From contig CAMUJH010000006.1 of NCBI GenBank assembly GCA_947089145.1, forward strand, positions 40,684 through 104,683: DNA of 64,000 bases, given 5' to 3'. The position numbers were made by a program, and so were the translations under genes. The notes below the pieces were generated by a model that was given only the letters and a program-made list of their open reading frames with translations, had not been told where the DNA came from and made no database searches. Shown piece by piece: positions 18,423-28,209 of this stretch. This DNA is from an uncultured Hungatella sp. (lineage in GTDB: Bacteria > Bacillota > Clostridia > Lachnospirales > Lachnospiraceae). Positions within the stretch are counted from its first letter, which is position 1; each line of letters opens with the position of its first letter.

Positions 18423-19853
18423 CTACACCGCAATCTCAGCCGTCATGCCCAAAATCTCCCTGTTTTCATCCAGAAGCGGCTTTATGACTTCAGCCAGAAA
18501 CTCTTCCACCTGCTGGGGCGCGCGCCCCACATATTTTTCAGGTTTCATAGCCTTTTTCAGCTCCTCCATGGAAAGGCCGAATGCCGGGTCTGCGGCAATC
18601 AGTTCCAGAAGATTATTGTCCAGCCCTTTCTCTTTCACATTCCTGCCGGCCTCCATGGAAAGGAGACGGATTTTCTCGTGAAGCTCCTGCCTGTCCCCGC
18701 CTGCCTTTACTGCGTCCATCATAATGTTTTCCGTTGCCATAAAGGGAAGTTCCGCCATGAAATGTTTCTCAATCACCTTTGGATACACCACCAGACCGTC
18801 CACTACATTCAGGTACAGATCCAGAATCCCGTCTACGGCCAGAAATCCTTCCGGCACGCTTAAACGCTTGTTGGCCGAATCATCCAGCGTTCTTTCAAAC
18901 CACTGAGTGCTGGCTACCAGCATGGGGTTCATTACGTCGGACATTACATAGTTGGACAGGGAAGCAATCCTCTCGCTTCTCATAGGGTTCCGCTTATAAG
19001 CCATAGCCGAAGAGCCGATCTGATTCTTTTCAAAAGGCTCCTCCACCTCTTTCAGATGCTGCAGAAGCCGCACGTCATTGGAAAACTTGTGTGCGCTTTG
19101 GGCAATGGATGCCAGCACATGGATGACCCTTGTGTCGATTTTCCTGGAATAAGTCTGGCCGGACACAGGATAGCAGGCCTCAAATCCCATCTTTTCGGCA
19201 ATCATCTTATCAGCCAGGCGGCATTTTTCATGATCCCCGTCAAACAGCTCCAGAAAGCTTGCCTGAGTACCTGTTGTTCCCTTGGACCCCAGCAGCTTCA
19301 TGGAAGACAGCACATAATCCAGATCCTCCAGATCCAGATACAAATCATGCAGCCATAAGGCCGCCCTCTTCCCCACTGTAGTAGGCTGCGCCGGCTGGAA
19401 ATGGGTAAATGCCAGGGTAGGCTGGTTCTTGTAGTTTTCAGCAAATTCAGCCAGCCTGGCCATAACATTGATCAGTTTCTTCCTCACCAGCCTCAGGGCT
19501 TCGGTCATAATGATAATATCCGTGTTGTCACCCACATAGCATGAAGTGGCTCCCAGATGGATAATGCCTTTTGCCCCCGGGCACTGCTGCCCGTATGCAT
19601 ATACATGAGACATCACGTCATGGCGCACCAGCCTTTCCCGTTCCCTGGCCACATCGTAATTGATGTCGTCTGCATGGGCCTTTAATTCGTCAATCTGTTC
19701 CTGAGTAATATTTAAGCCTAACTCTTTCTCTGTCTCCGCCAGGGCAATCCAAAGCTTTCTCCATGTTTTAAACTTTTTGTCCGGAGAAAAGATGTACTGC
19801 ATCTGCGGGCTGGCATAGCGCTCGGAAAGCGGGCTTTGGTATCTGTCGTTCAT
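18423..19853 (-). CDS. purB: Adenylosuccinate lyase
   Basis: A 476-residue adenylosuccinate lyase of the fumarase/aspartase superfamily. It cleaves SAICAR to AICAR plus fumarate and adenylosuccinate to AMP plus fumarate. The superfamily signature is seen as GSSAMAYKRNPMRSE, with the flexible-loop Ser. HLGATSCYVGDNTD and TGTQASF are substrate-site segments. The start has a GAGGAG site. purC lies upstream in the same orientation, so two purine steps are grouped (purC 165 bases away). Confidence 0.95.
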   Translation of the reverse strand: MNDRYQSPLSERYASPQMQYIFSPDKKFKTWRKLWIALAETEKELGLNITQEQIDELKAHADDINYDVARERERLVRHDVMSHVYAYGQQCPGAKGIIHLGATSCYVGDNTDIIIMTEALRLVRKKLINVMARLAEFAENYKNQPTLAFTHFQPAQPTTVGKRAALWLHDLYLDLEDLDYVLSSMKLLGSKGTTGTQASFLELFDGDHEKCRLADKMIAEKMGFEACYPVSGQTYSRKIDTRVIHVLASIAQSAHKFSNDVRLLQHLKEVEEPFEKNQIGSSAMAYKRNPMRSERIASLSNYVMSDVMNPMLVASTQWFERTLDDSANKRLSVPEGFLAVDGILDLYLNVVDGLVVYPKVIEKHFMAELPFMATENIMMDAVKAGGDRQELHEKIRLLSMEAGRNVKEKGLDNNLLELIAADPAFGLSMEELKKAMKPEKYVGRAPQQVEEFLAEVIKPLLDENREILGMTAEIAV

Positions 19854-20018
19854 GAGATTCTCCTCTTACTTTTTTATCCCCGTCCAGGCAAGGGGCGGGA
19901 AAGATTTCCTGTACTGCCCTGCAGGCGTAGGCGCCACTGCGCCGTCGCTTCGCAGACGCACAGATGACACCAGTATCAAGCAATTTATTCATCGAAATTT
20001 AAGCAATGCAACGATGTA
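19854..20018. other. purC-purB intergenic region with GC-rich inverted repeat
   Basis: Contains the short inverted repeat GGCGC/GCGCC around 19929-19942 and further GC-rich direct motifs. No ORF. Loosely similar GC-rich hairpins appear near 32085, 50795 and 51890. Confidence 0.4.
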
Positions 20019-20726
20019 CTAGCGGATGCCCAGGCGCCTGAACACTTCATTATAGGCGTCTTCCACATTGCCCAGATCCCTTCTGAACCTGTCCTTATCA
20101 AGCTTTTCATGAGTCTCTTTGTCCCAAAGCCTGCACGTGTCCGGAGATACCTCGTCAGCCAGAATAATCTCTCCATGGTAGCGGCCGAATTCAATTTTAA
20201 AATCGATCAGTTCAATGCCAAGGCCGGCAAAATATTTCTGCATCACTTCATTTACCTTAAACGCATATCTGCTGATAGCGTCAATCTCCTCCTGGGTGGC
20301 CAGATCCAGGGCCAGGGCATAGTAGGCGTTAATAAACGGATCGTGCAGATCGTCATTCTTGTAGCTGAATTCCAAGGTAGGGCATTTTAACAAAATTCCC
20401 TCCTCCATGCCCATCTTCTTGGCAAAGCTGCCTGCGCTGAAATTGCGGATAATGACTTCAAGAGGCACGATCTCCACCTTTTTCACCACAGTCTCCCTGT
20501 CATTTAACTCCTCTATCAGGTGGGTCGGCACGCCCTCTGCCTCCAGCAGCTTAAACACATGGTTGGTCATCCGGTTATTAATTGCGCCTTTTCCCACAAT
20601 CGTTCCTTTTTTCTGTCCGTCAAACGCAGTTGCATCATCCTTGTAGGATACAATCAGTGCATCCGGGTCTTCTGTTGTAAAAACTTTTTTTGCCTTTCCT
20701 TCATACAGCAGTTCCTTTTTCTCCAT
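20019..20726 (-). CDS. purC: Phosphoribosylaminoimidazole-succinocarboxamide synthase
   Basis: A 235-residue SAICAR synthetase. It joins CAIR and aspartate with ATP in de novo purine synthesis. Family features: [11 protein letters not shown] at the N-terminus, the ATP-site segment [25 protein letters not shown], and IDFKIEFGR with [12 protein letters not shown]. The start has an AGGTGG site. A good promoter lies 60-90 bases upstream. Confidence 0.96.
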   Translation of the reverse strand: MEKKELLYEGKAKKVFTTEDPDALIVSYKDDATAFDGQKKGTIVGKGAINNRMTNHVFKLLEAEGVPTHLIEELNDRETVVKKVEIVPLEVIIRNFSAGSFAKKMGMEEGILLKCPTLEFSYKNDDLHDPFINAYYALALDLATQEEIDAISRYAFKVNEVMQKYFAGLGIELIDFKIEFGRYHGEIILADEVSPDTCRLWDKETHEKLDKDRFRRDLGNVEDAYNEVFRRLGIR

Positions 20727-20785
20727 GAGTATCCACCTGTCCTTTTCTTTAATGAATTCGTGTTCTTAGGTAAAACATATTACAG

Positions 20786-20814
20786 AGTATAATACACGGC
20801 GGCATGAAATACAA
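20786..20814 (-). promoter_or_regulatory. Promoter of purC
   Basis: Minus-strand TTGTAT (20814-20809) and TATACT (20791-20786) with a 17-base spacer. Confidence 0.65.
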
Positions 20815-20873
20815 TATGTTCTTTTATAAATTTCATTCCCCATTCCGTCTTATGCGCCATGGCGGACGCCGCT

Positions 20874-21194
20874 TTACTGTCCCCCGTCATGCAGTTCCTC
20901 CCTGCGGTAAAAATCCACGGTTCCTTCTTTTAAACGAATGCGTATGCCATAAATCCGGTCTTTTGAAGGGATCTCCAAAGGTTCGCCCCCAGCATCCTTT
21001 TGGGTTGCCTCCAATGGAAGCTGGTAAATAATCACTTCCCGGTTTTCTGTCACTTTTACAGCAGGAACATGAATCTGTCCCCGCCTCTCCATCACTGCCG
21101 CTTCCGCCGCCAGGGCAATAAGGCATATCCGCCGGATATGTCTGTCCTTTGGCCCTTTTTCTTTAAATTTCCGCCAGGGTTTTCGTTTTGACAC
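20874..21194 (-). CDS. Small basic hypothetical protein
   Basis: A 106-residue protein starting with GTG at 21194, preceded by GGAG at good spacing. The N-terminus is strongly basic (SKRKPWRKFKEKG), followed by a short hydrophobic patch with alanines, then a mixed alpha/beta-like segment with VIIYQLPLEA and YGIRIRLKEG. No family recognised. Reality rests on the ribosome site and codon usage alone. Confidence 0.5.
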   Translation of the reverse strand: MSKRKPWRKFKEKGPKDRHIRRICLIALAAEAAVMERRGQIHVPAVKVTENREVIIYQLPLEATQKDAGGEPLEIPSKDRIYGIRIRLKEGTVDFYRREELHDGGQ

Positions 21195-21327
21195 GGTCTG
21201 AACTCCTTACATAAAAGACAAATCACAAAAAGATTATTTAAAGAAATGCTTTCCACAAGTAATATATCATACTGGCAGCCCCTTGGCAATATGAAGATTT
21301 CACCCGGCTCTCTCAATCAGCAAAAAA

Positions 21328-21372
21328 GCATAAGAGCCAAGGCAGGCTTTGTGCATGCCCCGGCTCTTATGC
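21328..21372 (-). terminator. Terminator after small lipoprotein gene
   Basis: An 11-bp perfect stem (21328-21338 with 21362-21372), with T-rich runs outside on both strands, so probably bidirectional. Confidence 0.75.
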
Positions 21373-21441
21373 CCTTTTTGCCCAGCGCGCCTGTCGTGCA
21401 GTTATGTGCGGCAGAATGCCCGCAATAAGGCGCATAAAGGG

Positions 21442-21825
21442 TTACCTGTTTTCCTCTGCGGCTGTGGACGCATCCTTTCCGTTAAACATATCATCCACGC
21501 CCTCTTCCACGTCATCTATCATGCCGCCAATCACTCCCGTGCTGCTTTCCTGGTCAGCGCCGTTTCGGTTTCCTCCGGCGGAATTGCTTCCAGAGCTGCT
21601 CTCCTGGTTTCCTGAGTTCCCTCTGGTATTGTCCGTGGCGCTGTCTGTGCCGGAATTGCCCGCGCCGCTTTCATTGCTGCCTCCCTGGTTGGTTCCGGAT
21701 GTGCTCTGGGTGCCTGACGGGCTGGTTCCCTGATTGGTGCCGGAGTCTTTTCTGCTGCAGGCAGCCAGCACGGTCATGGACAAAATAAGCAGAATTGCAA
21801 ATGTGCAGATTTTGATTCTCTTCAT
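21442..21825 (-). CDS. Small low-complexity lipoprotein
   Basis: A 127-residue predicted lipoprotein: signal peptide with lipobox LAAC, then about 70 residues of Ser/Gly/Thr/Asn low complexity, and a short acidic C-terminal motif GGMIDDVEEGVDDMF. AAAGGAG precedes the ATG. No enzymatic domain. The conserved-looking acidic tail may be the functional part. Not assigned to a family. Confidence 0.7.
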   Translation of the reverse strand: MKRIKICTFAILLILSMTVLAACSRKDSGTNQGTSPSGTQSTSGTNQGGSNESGAGNSGTDSATDNTRGNSGNQESSSGSNSAGGNRNGADQESSTGVIGGMIDDVEEGVDDMFNGKDASTAAEENR

Positions 21826-21899
21826 AATGACATTCTCCTTTCTTTTTTCTCTGGTTATTATGTACTTATGGAGAATGTTTTATGCAGCTTTCGCTCCTT

Positions 21900-22970
21900 T
21901 CAAATCAAGGTATTCTTTTCCTTCCTGTCCTTAAATTCCTCCTCAAAATAGTCAAAAGCAATTTTATCCAGCTGTCTTCTGATTTCTGAAAAATCACAGT
22001 CCAGATTCAGCGTTTTGACCCATATGAAATTTCCGCTCATCCGGTATTCGCTGTCCGGGAGCACCGCTTCGTCTGTTCTGGCGTACAGCAGCATTCCGGC
22101 AACCTTGTGAGGCTTGTCAGAAAGTTCGTACTCTTTGTTCTTCACATATGCGAATATCTGATACAAATTCCCTGAATGCAGCTTATGGCTGCCAAACCGG
22201 ACCTGCGTGGCATGCCCATAATATTTCGCATCAATAATCAGCGTTTTCTCTCTGCAGGAAAGTGTCACGTCCGTCTGCATAACAGGGAGCATATGATCTC
22301 CTCCGCCGTCCAGCTGCCATGGAATCCTGGATGCCTTTGCCGTGATATTGGGATGTTCTTTCCGATAATATTCCAAAATAAATTTTTCATACAGACGGCA
22401 CATTGGCTTCTGATCCAGAAAATCCATAAGGTATATGGTTCCGTCCCGATTGGTCTGCAGCAATCCCTTTACCACCAGATAGCAGATGGATATAAGCATC
22501 TGATACGTCTGGTTATTCCTGTTGTACTGCATATTCCAATTAACCGTATGTAAGTCAATCCGATCCACCTCTGAAAAATAAACCATCTGTTTTTGCAGTT
22601 CTTTTTTCCGGGCTTTGGAAATCCGGGAATGAAGCAGCAGTTCCGCCGTTGATTTAATGATCTGGTTCATATAAGTGTTAACCGAAAAATCGTCATAGGT
22701 GCAGACCAGCTTTTTTCGCATCATGGACTGTGTCTTTAGGGAATCCGCCATATCAATCCTGCCTTTCATGAAGGACATGGCCTCAGTTCTTTCCATATAT
22801 TCCCGTCCCAGCCCCCGCTTAACCTGTACTGCTGTCCCTTTTGCCAAAATTGCCGCACACAGTTCTGCAGTATTGTCAAATTTTTCCGCGGCAATCTTTT
22901 TATATCCCTGTTCATTCAGCACCTGAAACGCATAGGACAGCATATAATAAATGTTCTGAATAGGTATCAC
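21900..22970 (-). CDS. mcrC: McrC-family subunit of McrBC restriction system
   Basis: A 356-residue McrC-like protein. The N-terminus IPIQNIYYMLSYAF is typical of the family. The C-terminal nuclease core is PD-(D/E)XK type: MQTDVTLSCREKTLIIDAKYYG supplies the D...D-A-K residues. The GTG start overlaps the mcrB stop (GTGA), so the two are translationally coupled. McrC would be the endonuclease stimulated by the McrB GTPase ring, cutting invading DNA with modified cytosines. Confidence 0.9.
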   Translation of the reverse strand: MIPIQNIYYMLSYAFQVLNEQGYKKIAAEKFDNTAELCAAILAKGTAVQVKRGLGREYMERTEAMSFMKGRIDMADSLKTQSMMRKKLVCTYDDFSVNTYMNQIIKSTAELLLHSRISKARKKELQKQMVYFSEVDRIDLHTVNWNMQYNRNNQTYQMLISICYLVVKGLLQTNRDGTIYLMDFLDQKPMCRLYEKFILEYYRKEHPNITAKASRIPWQLDGGGDHMLPVMQTDVTLSCREKTLIIDAKYYGHATQVRFGSHKLHSGNLYQIFAYVKNKEYELSDKPHKVAGMLLYARTDEAVLPDSEYRMSGNFIWVKTLNLDCDFSEIRRQLDKIAFDYFEEEFKDRKEKNTLI

Positions 22971-25471
22971 TTAACCGCTCTCCTTAGTTCGCCGCTCCAG
23001 TTCTTCACATTCTTCGGCTCATCAAACCAGTATTCCCTTAACAAAGGAATCAATTCATACTCTACAATTTCAGACAGGCAGCGATCATCCAGCTTCTCCG
23101 GCTCCAGATTGCAAAAATAGCTGTGCCCAATGCAAAAACCGTCTCCCAATGACTCGTCAGCAGAAATATCCTCATTCAGCCTTTCCACGCAGCTGATCAG
23201 TTTGTCAAATTTTTCATTGTCCAGGCTCATGCGGTATGCGCTAAAGCCTTCTGACGCAAAGCCTGGCTTCAGCTCAAAAAACGCAAATCTCCTGCGGAGG
23301 GCATAGTCCAGCATAGCCAGGCTTCTGTCTGCAGTATTCATCATTCCGATAATATAGACATTGTCAGGTATGGAAAATGTTTCATCCGAATAAAGCAGCT
23401 GCAGTTCAATGCCTCTCTTGTCATTTTCAATCAGCATAAACAGTTCCCCGAAGATTTTGCTTAAATTTCCCCGGTTAATCTCATCAATGATAAAGAAATA
23501 ATCATTGTCGCTGTCAATCTCCGCCTTTTTGCAGAAATTATAGAAAACGCCTTTTTTCAGTTCAAAGCCGGCAGCGGACGGCCGAAAGCCCATGATGAAA
23601 TCCTCATAGGAATAGCTCTGATGGAACTGAACCATCATGACCCGCTCCACATCTTTCACACCCATTATGGAATATGCAAGCCTTTTGGCTGCAAAGGTCT
23701 TTCCTACGCCGGGAGCGCCCTGCAGAATCACATTTTTCTTTTTCTTCAAAACGGAAGTCAGCGTATGGTAGTCTGTCTCTTCCATATAAACGTCGTCCAG
23801 AAAATTATCCGGCGTATACAAAGGATAAGTCACTTCCTGCCAGTCACCGTCTTCTGTCATTTCATCCTCAAACAGTGAAACCAATATCTCCACAAAGTCC
23901 CGGTAAGGCGTCACGTCCGTCAAGGTCTTTAAGGGCGTATGGCTGTCAATCTCCCATCTGCCTTTATGGGTCCATCTTACCTGTCTTACATTGCTGTAAT
24001 AATCCGTGCGATCCTCATCATATTCATATTCAGATGTTACCACGCCTTTGCCGATGATCTCCGTCCTGCCTTTTTTCACAAAGATAATATCCCCGATTTT
24101 CATATCCCTTGAAAACTGCCATAAGGCATGGGCAGAATTCTTATAGGAAGACTCGCTTTCATATACTTCCCTCATTTTCTGCTTTATCTCATCTTTGCTT
24201 GCAAAAGTCTCCAGATCGCCAATTTCACCCCATCCTAAGGCCATCACGCCGTCCCGGTAAAACCCCTCCCATTTATCAGCGTTTTGGCCAGGAGCGTAAA
24301 CCCAGTAGTGGACCGTGTCTACATCTTTATCTGCCAGGGCGGCGCCGGCTTTATCCCTCCCGCTCTGGTTCTCAGCCACTGTTCTTTTGAAAAGCTCTGA
24401 GGCCAGCTCATTGGTCATATCCGCCGATTGTCCCAGATCTGTCAGTGTCCATAATCCCCTTACGCTTTTATCAATATATCCGCCGCAGACAAGGTAATTT
24501 CTTGCAAAAGCAACTTCATTTTCAAATTTATTGACCTGGTTTCTGCCCCTTACCTGGCTTACCTCTTCCTCTGAAAGCCCTTCATTTTCTATAATTTTCC
24601 GGCGCGCCTCCTGAGGAGATGCAGATCCGCCCAGATCCTTTAATGCCTGCAGCAAAGGCTTCATCCAGCGTAAGAACGCAGCCCTGGATTCTTTTCCCTC
24701 TTTCTGCAGTGTGATCCGCTTCTCCGCATTTACCTGCTCGGAAACCTTCCATGCATAGTAGGAAAGCTCCGGATAATTCTTATACTCATAATCGCCTGAG
24801 GAAAGGGCGGCTTTACAGGCATCGCAAATCTCCAGATACTTTGCCCCCTGGGGCACCTTGTCCAGCTGTCTGTGTATCCTGGCAACAAAATCCGCCGGCA
24901 TATTTTCTGTATTGTCAAGAAACCACCGGCTTCTTGAATCCAGATTTAAAAAGGTGTAGGGGCGAATCCAGTACAGCCCCATGGTAATGTTCCATCGGAT
25001 GCCCTGCTGCTGCACAACAGCATCATAATCCTGAATAAATTTCTGCCGGTTCTCAGACGTATCCGCCTCTGCCAAAGCAAGGGCATCCTCAAACACGCTC
25101 CACAAATTATGAATGTCATTGGCTCCCCTGGAATCCAGGGAATAAAAAAACGTGGCTTTCAGGTTATTCACAACAGGAATACCGTCAAAGCTGTCAGGAA
25201 CAGGGGCGCTGATTTCGAATTCCGCCGCCAGTCCTTTGATGATCATGATTCGGTTGGCAATCGTAATTCCTTTATTAAACATTCCGAAAATTGTAAAAGG
25301 GTCTATGTCCTTTAAGACATTGTCACTTTCCATCTTGGGAAATTTTATGTTGATATCAGAATAAACCTTCTGCAGCTTTCTTATAAGAGTCTGTCTGTCA
25401 TTTTTAAACGGCATAAGTTTTGTGGCAAATTTCGAATAAAAATCTATCCATGCAAACTGTATGGTTTCCAT
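22967..25471 (-). CDS. mcrB: McrB-family GTPase with N-terminal DNA-recognition region
   Basis: An 834-residue McrB-like AAA+ protein. The C-terminal GTPase has Walker A GAPGVGKTF, Walker B FFIIDEINRGN and the McrB signature MNTADRS followed by LRRRFAF. A middle segment (about 380-510) with WVYAPGQNADKWEGF, MALGWGEIGDL and GDIIFVKKG resembles an EVE/PUA-like modified-base reader. The N-terminal 350 residues are helical and may include a winged-helix part. The ATG at 25471 follows GGGGG; an in-frame GTG precedes it by one codon. With mcrC it forms a complete type IV restriction pair. Which modification is read cannot be told. Confidence 0.9.
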   Translation of the reverse strand: METIQFAWIDFYSKFATKLMPFKNDRQTLIRKLQKVYSDINIKFPKMESDNVLKDIDPFTIFGMFNKGITIANRIMIIKGLAAEFEISAPVPDSFDGIPVVNNLKATFFYSLDSRGANDIHNLWSVFEDALALAEADTSENRQKFIQDYDAVVQQQGIRWNITMGLYWIRPYTFLNLDSRSRWFLDNTENMPADFVARIHRQLDKVPQGAKYLEICDACKAALSSGDYEYKNYPELSYYAWKVSEQVNAEKRITLQKEGKESRAAFLRWMKPLLQALKDLGGSASPQEARRKIIENEGLSEEEVSQVRGRNQVNKFENEVAFARNYLVCGGYIDKSVRGLWTLTDLGQSADMTNELASELFKRTVAENQSGRDKAGAALADKDVDTVHYWVYAPGQNADKWEGFYRDGVMALGWGEIGDLETFASKDEIKQKMREVYESESSYKNSAHALWQFSRDMKIGDIIFVKKGRTEIIGKGVVTSEYEYDEDRTDYYSNVRQVRWTHKGRWEIDSHTPLKTLTDVTPYRDFVEILVSLFEDEMTEDGDWQEVTYPLYTPDNFLDDVYMEETDYHTLTSVLKKKKNVILQGAPGVGKTFAAKRLAYSIMGVKDVERVMMVQFHQSYSYEDFIMGFRPSAAGFELKKGVFYNFCKKAEIDSDNDYFFIIDEINRGNLSKIFGELFMLIENDKRGIELQLLYSDETFSIPDNVYIIGMMNTADRSLAMLDYALRRRFAFFELKPGFASEGFSAYRMSLDNEKFDKLISCVERLNEDISADESLGDGFCIGHSYFCNLEPEKLDDRCLSEIVEYELIPLLREYWFDEPKNVKNWSGELRRAVK

Positions 25472-25490
25472 CACAACCCCCGTTTTTTCT

Positions 25491-26252
25491 CTAATTTCCC
25501 TGAATCACGTCCGCCATGCTGTAAAGCCCTGCCTTTTTCCCTGCCAAAAATTTTGCCGCCTCAATGGCTCCCTTGGCAAAAATGGCTTTTGAATATGCAG
25601 TGTGGCTCAAGGTTACCACCTCGTCCTTTCCCGCAAAGATCACGTCGTGCTCGCCTACAATGGAGCCGCCTCTCACCGCCGAGATGCCGATCTCCTTTTG
25701 ATCCCGCTTCTCGTGCCGCTCAGACCGCCCGTACACGTAATGGTACTGGCTGCCCATTGCCTCATTGACAGAATCCGCTAAAGCTAAAGCCGTGCCGCTG
25801 GGCGCGTCCACCTTCTGATTATGGTGCTTCTCCACAATCTCCATATCAAATCCTGCCTCTGCCAGAGTCTGCGCCGCCTCCCTCACCAGCTTCAACAGCA
25901 GGTTAATGCCCAGGGACATATTGGCGGAGCGCAGCACCGCCGTCTTTTCTGCCGCCTGGGATACTTTCTCCGCCTGGTCCCCGGAAAGTCCGGTGGTGCA
26001 CAATACCACCGGCATCTTTTTCTCTGCGCAAAAATCCAGAAGATGGTCCACAGCCGATGCCGCGGCAAAATCCACCACCACATCCGCCTCCTCCGTCACG
26101 TCCTCTAAAGCTTTATAGACCGGATAATCCTGTTTCACACTGTCATTCAAGTCAACGCCAGCCACAATGGCGATGGCATCCTGGCCTTTTACCAGTTCCC
26201 CAATAGTCCGCCCCATGGCGCCGCTGCACCCATGCATGATCATTCTTACCAT
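25491..26252 (-). CDS. dapB: 4-hydroxy-tetrahydrodipicolinate reductase
   Basis: A 253-residue DapB. It reduces the dapA product with NAD(P)H towards diaminopimelate and lysine. The Rossmann motif is MHGCSGAMGRTIGEL. The catalytic motif is VEKHHNQKVDAPSGTA. It starts 16 bases after dapA in the same transcript under the lysine riboswitch. The mcrBC pair lies just downstream on the same strand. Confidence 0.95.
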   Translation of the reverse strand: MVRMIMHGCSGAMGRTIGELVKGQDAIAIVAGVDLNDSVKQDYPVYKALEDVTEEADVVVDFAAASAVDHLLDFCAEKKMPVVLCTTGLSGDQAEKVSQAAEKTAVLRSANMSLGINLLLKLVREAAQTLAEAGFDMEIVEKHHNQKVDAPSGTALALADSVNEAMGSQYHYVYGRSERHEKRDQKEIGISAVRGGSIVGEHDVIFAGKDEVVTLSHTAYSKAIFAKGAIEAAKFLAGKKAGLYSMADVIQGN

Positions 26253-26268
26253 AATTTTTCTCCCCCGA

Positions 26269-27153
26269 TTACAGAATGCCGTATTCTTTCATGGCTGCCG
26301 CCAGGTTTTTCTGGTGCTCCGGCTCCATCTCTGTTAAAGGCATCCGCAGACCGCCTACCGCTTTGCCCATAAGGTTCATGGCCGCTTTCACGGGAATGGG
26401 GTTTACCTCGCAGAACAGCTGCCCGATCAGCGGTACGGCATCCAGCTGCAGCTTAAGGCTTTTCTTCACATCACCGTCAAAAAACGACTGACAGATATCG
26501 TGGGTCTGCCTGGGGGCAACATTGGACAGCACGGAAATAACGCCCTTTCCTCCCATGGCTAACAGCGGTACGATCTGATCGTCATTGCCGGAATACAGAT
26601 CCACGCATCCGTCCGCCATGTGCATCAAAGCTGCTATGGCGGAAAAATTGCCGCTGGCTTCCTTGACGCCTACGATGTTGGGAACATTTCTGCAGAGAGA
26701 AGCCATGGTTTCAGGAGTCATGGTCACTCCGGTTCTTCCCGGGATATGGTACAGCAGGGCGGGAATCTTCACCGATTCCGCAATGGCCGTGTAATGGGCT
26801 ATGAGCCCCTTCTGAGTAGCTTTATTATAATAAGGCGTGACTAAAAGCAGCCCGTCGGCCCCTGCCTTCTGGGCCTCCTGGGACAGATGGACAGCTTCCC
26901 TGGTACAGTTGGAGCCTGTTCCTGCAATAACGGGAATCCTGCCTTTTACCACCTGACAGGTATATCGTACCACCTGAATATGTTCCTCATGGGTCATGGT
27001 AGATGATTCCCCTGTAGTTCCGCAGGAAATAATGGCATCTGTGCCGCCTGCAATCTGCTCTTCCAGAATCTCCTCCAGTTTGGAATAGTTCACGTCTCCG
27101 TTTTCTGAAAACGGGGTAACAAGAGCCACGCCTGCTCCTTCAAAAATAGCCAT
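26269..27153 (-). CDS. dapA: 4-hydroxy-tetrahydrodipicolinate synthase
   Basis: A 294-residue DapA aldolase, condensing pyruvate with aspartate semialdehyde. The substrate loop CGTTGESSTM and the Schiff-base Lys in VGVKEASGN are visible, with YHIPGRTG just before. AAGGAGG precedes the ATG. The 5' leader contains a lysine riboswitch with terminator, so synthesis stops when lysine is abundant. Confidence 0.96.
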   Translation of the reverse strand: MAIFEGAGVALVTPFSENGDVNYSKLEEILEEQIAGGTDAIISCGTTGESSTMTHEEHIQVVRYTCQVVKGRIPVIAGTGSNCTREAVHLSQEAQKAGADGLLLVTPYYNKATQKGLIAHYTAIAESVKIPALLYHIPGRTGVTMTPETMASLCRNVPNIVGVKEASGNFSAIAALMHMADGCVDLYSGNDDQIVPLLAMGGKGVISVLSNVAPRQTHDICQSFFDGDVKKSLKLQLDAVPLIGQLFCEVNPIPVKAAMNLMGKAVGGLRMPLTEMEPEHQKNLAAAMKEYGIL

Positions 27154-27186
27154 GATAAAATCCTCCTTATGTTTTTCCTGGGTGCA

Positions 27187-27213
27187 AAAAGAACCAGCCG
27201 GAGCTGGTTCTTA
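27187..27213 (-). terminator. Riboswitch-controlled terminator before dapA
   Basis: Minus-strand hairpin of AGAACCAGC paired with its complement (27190-27211), followed by a T run. It sits between the lysine aptamer and dapA. The sequence AGAACC just upstream could form the alternative antiterminator. Confidence 0.85.
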
Positions 27214-27224
27214 AAGGTTCTCTT

Positions 27225-27400
27225 CTTTAAGTAGCTCCCCATCCGGATTTCGGATGACAGTCACAGAACTCTTTGCCCTGTGCCCAGATTCGTACCGACA
27301 GGCAATACTCCTCTTCGGCGCTCTCCCTTTCTGCCATCCTCCCCTGCACCTGCTGCATCAAATGGCGTACTGATGATTCGCGCGACCTCTACTTTTCCCT
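27225..27400 (-). promoter_or_regulatory. Lysine riboswitch (L box)
   Basis: Minus-strand leader with the conserved L-box elements in order: AGAGGTCGCG, AGTACGCC, AGGGGAGG, GCCGAAG, TCGGTA, CTGGGC, and closing GGAGCTACTT. A terminator hairpin follows. On lysine binding the terminator should form and shut off dapA-dapB. Confidence 0.92.
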
Positions 27401-27434
27401 TGCTGTCTGCCTTTATTTTCCGGCAGATATGAAT

Positions 27435-27463
27435 ATACTACCATTATTGCTTCTTTTTGTCAA
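27435..27463 (-). promoter_or_regulatory. Promoter of dapAB riboswitch transcript
   Basis: Minus-strand TTGACA (27463-27458) and TAGTAT (27440-27435), 17-base spacer, about 35 bases before the riboswitch. Confidence 0.8.
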
Positions 27464-27552
27464 CATGCGTTGCCGGACGCCAGTGAACCAATGTCACTTA
27501 AGTTCAGCGAATTCTGCTTTTGCCCCATGGGCTTTTGGTGAACAAAAAAACA

Positions 27553-28050
27553 TTATTTTTCAATTTCAACATACTCAATAGTGGAAATAGCATCCACATA
27601 GGAGCGAAGCTGCTCCGGGAATACCTTTCCTGTCAAAATCAGCCCCATGTAATCCTCTTTGCTGCCGATCAGTTTCTCAAACTCCTCCACTGTTATGATA
27701 TTCCGCTCCAGCACTCCCAAAACCTCATCCAGGATCAGCAGGTCGCACTCGCCTGTAGCCACCACTTTCCTGGCAAAATTAAAGCCGTTGCGGATGTTAA
27801 TCAGCTCTTCCTGCTTTTCGTCCTCAGAAAGATTCTCAAAATAGGCATCGGCTTTTTCAAACCGGAACACCTTCAGCCTGGGCTCCAGAACTCCCAAAAT
27901 CCCCAGTCCCTCCTGGTTCGGGCTGCCCTTCAAAAACTGAATCATAATAACATTTTTCTGCTGAGTCAATGCGGCCATTCCTTTGCCGATGGCCAGAGAG
28001 GTCTTGCCGATGCCGGAACCGCAGATGACTTCTACTTTCCCACCTTTCAT
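27553..28050 (-). CDS. cobO: Cob(I)alamin adenosyltransferase, CobO/BtuR type
   Basis: A 165-residue ATP:cob(I)alamin adenosyltransferase of the CobA/CobO/BtuR type. The P-loop is GSGIGKTSLA (consensus usually GKGKT, here with Ile), Walker B-like CDLLILDEVLG, and TGKVFPEQL near the end. It transfers the adenosyl group from ATP to cobalamin or corrinoid. The ATG at 28050 has GAGGTG upstream; the longer frame to 28086 adds basic residues without a site. No other cobalamin genes are nearby. Confidence 0.88.
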   Translation of the reverse strand: MKGGKVEVICGSGIGKTSLAIGKGMAALTQQKNVIMIQFLKGSPNQEGLGILGVLEPRLKVFRFEKADAYFENLSEDEKQEELINIRNGFNFARKVVATGECDLLILDEVLGVLERNIITVEEFEKLIGSKEDYMGLILTGKVFPEQLRSYVDAISTIEYVEIEK

Positions 28051-28209
28051 TCTTTTGCACCTCATTTTTATCTTCCGGCCTGCCAAATCCCCAAATTTAC
28101 GGCAGGTCTTCTGCGATAAACTATGTTATCCGCATATCGTAGCACATTTTCTTCAAATATGCAAGGTTTCTGACAATTGTTTCCATAAGTTTGCCGGGGC
28201 CGGCGCCTT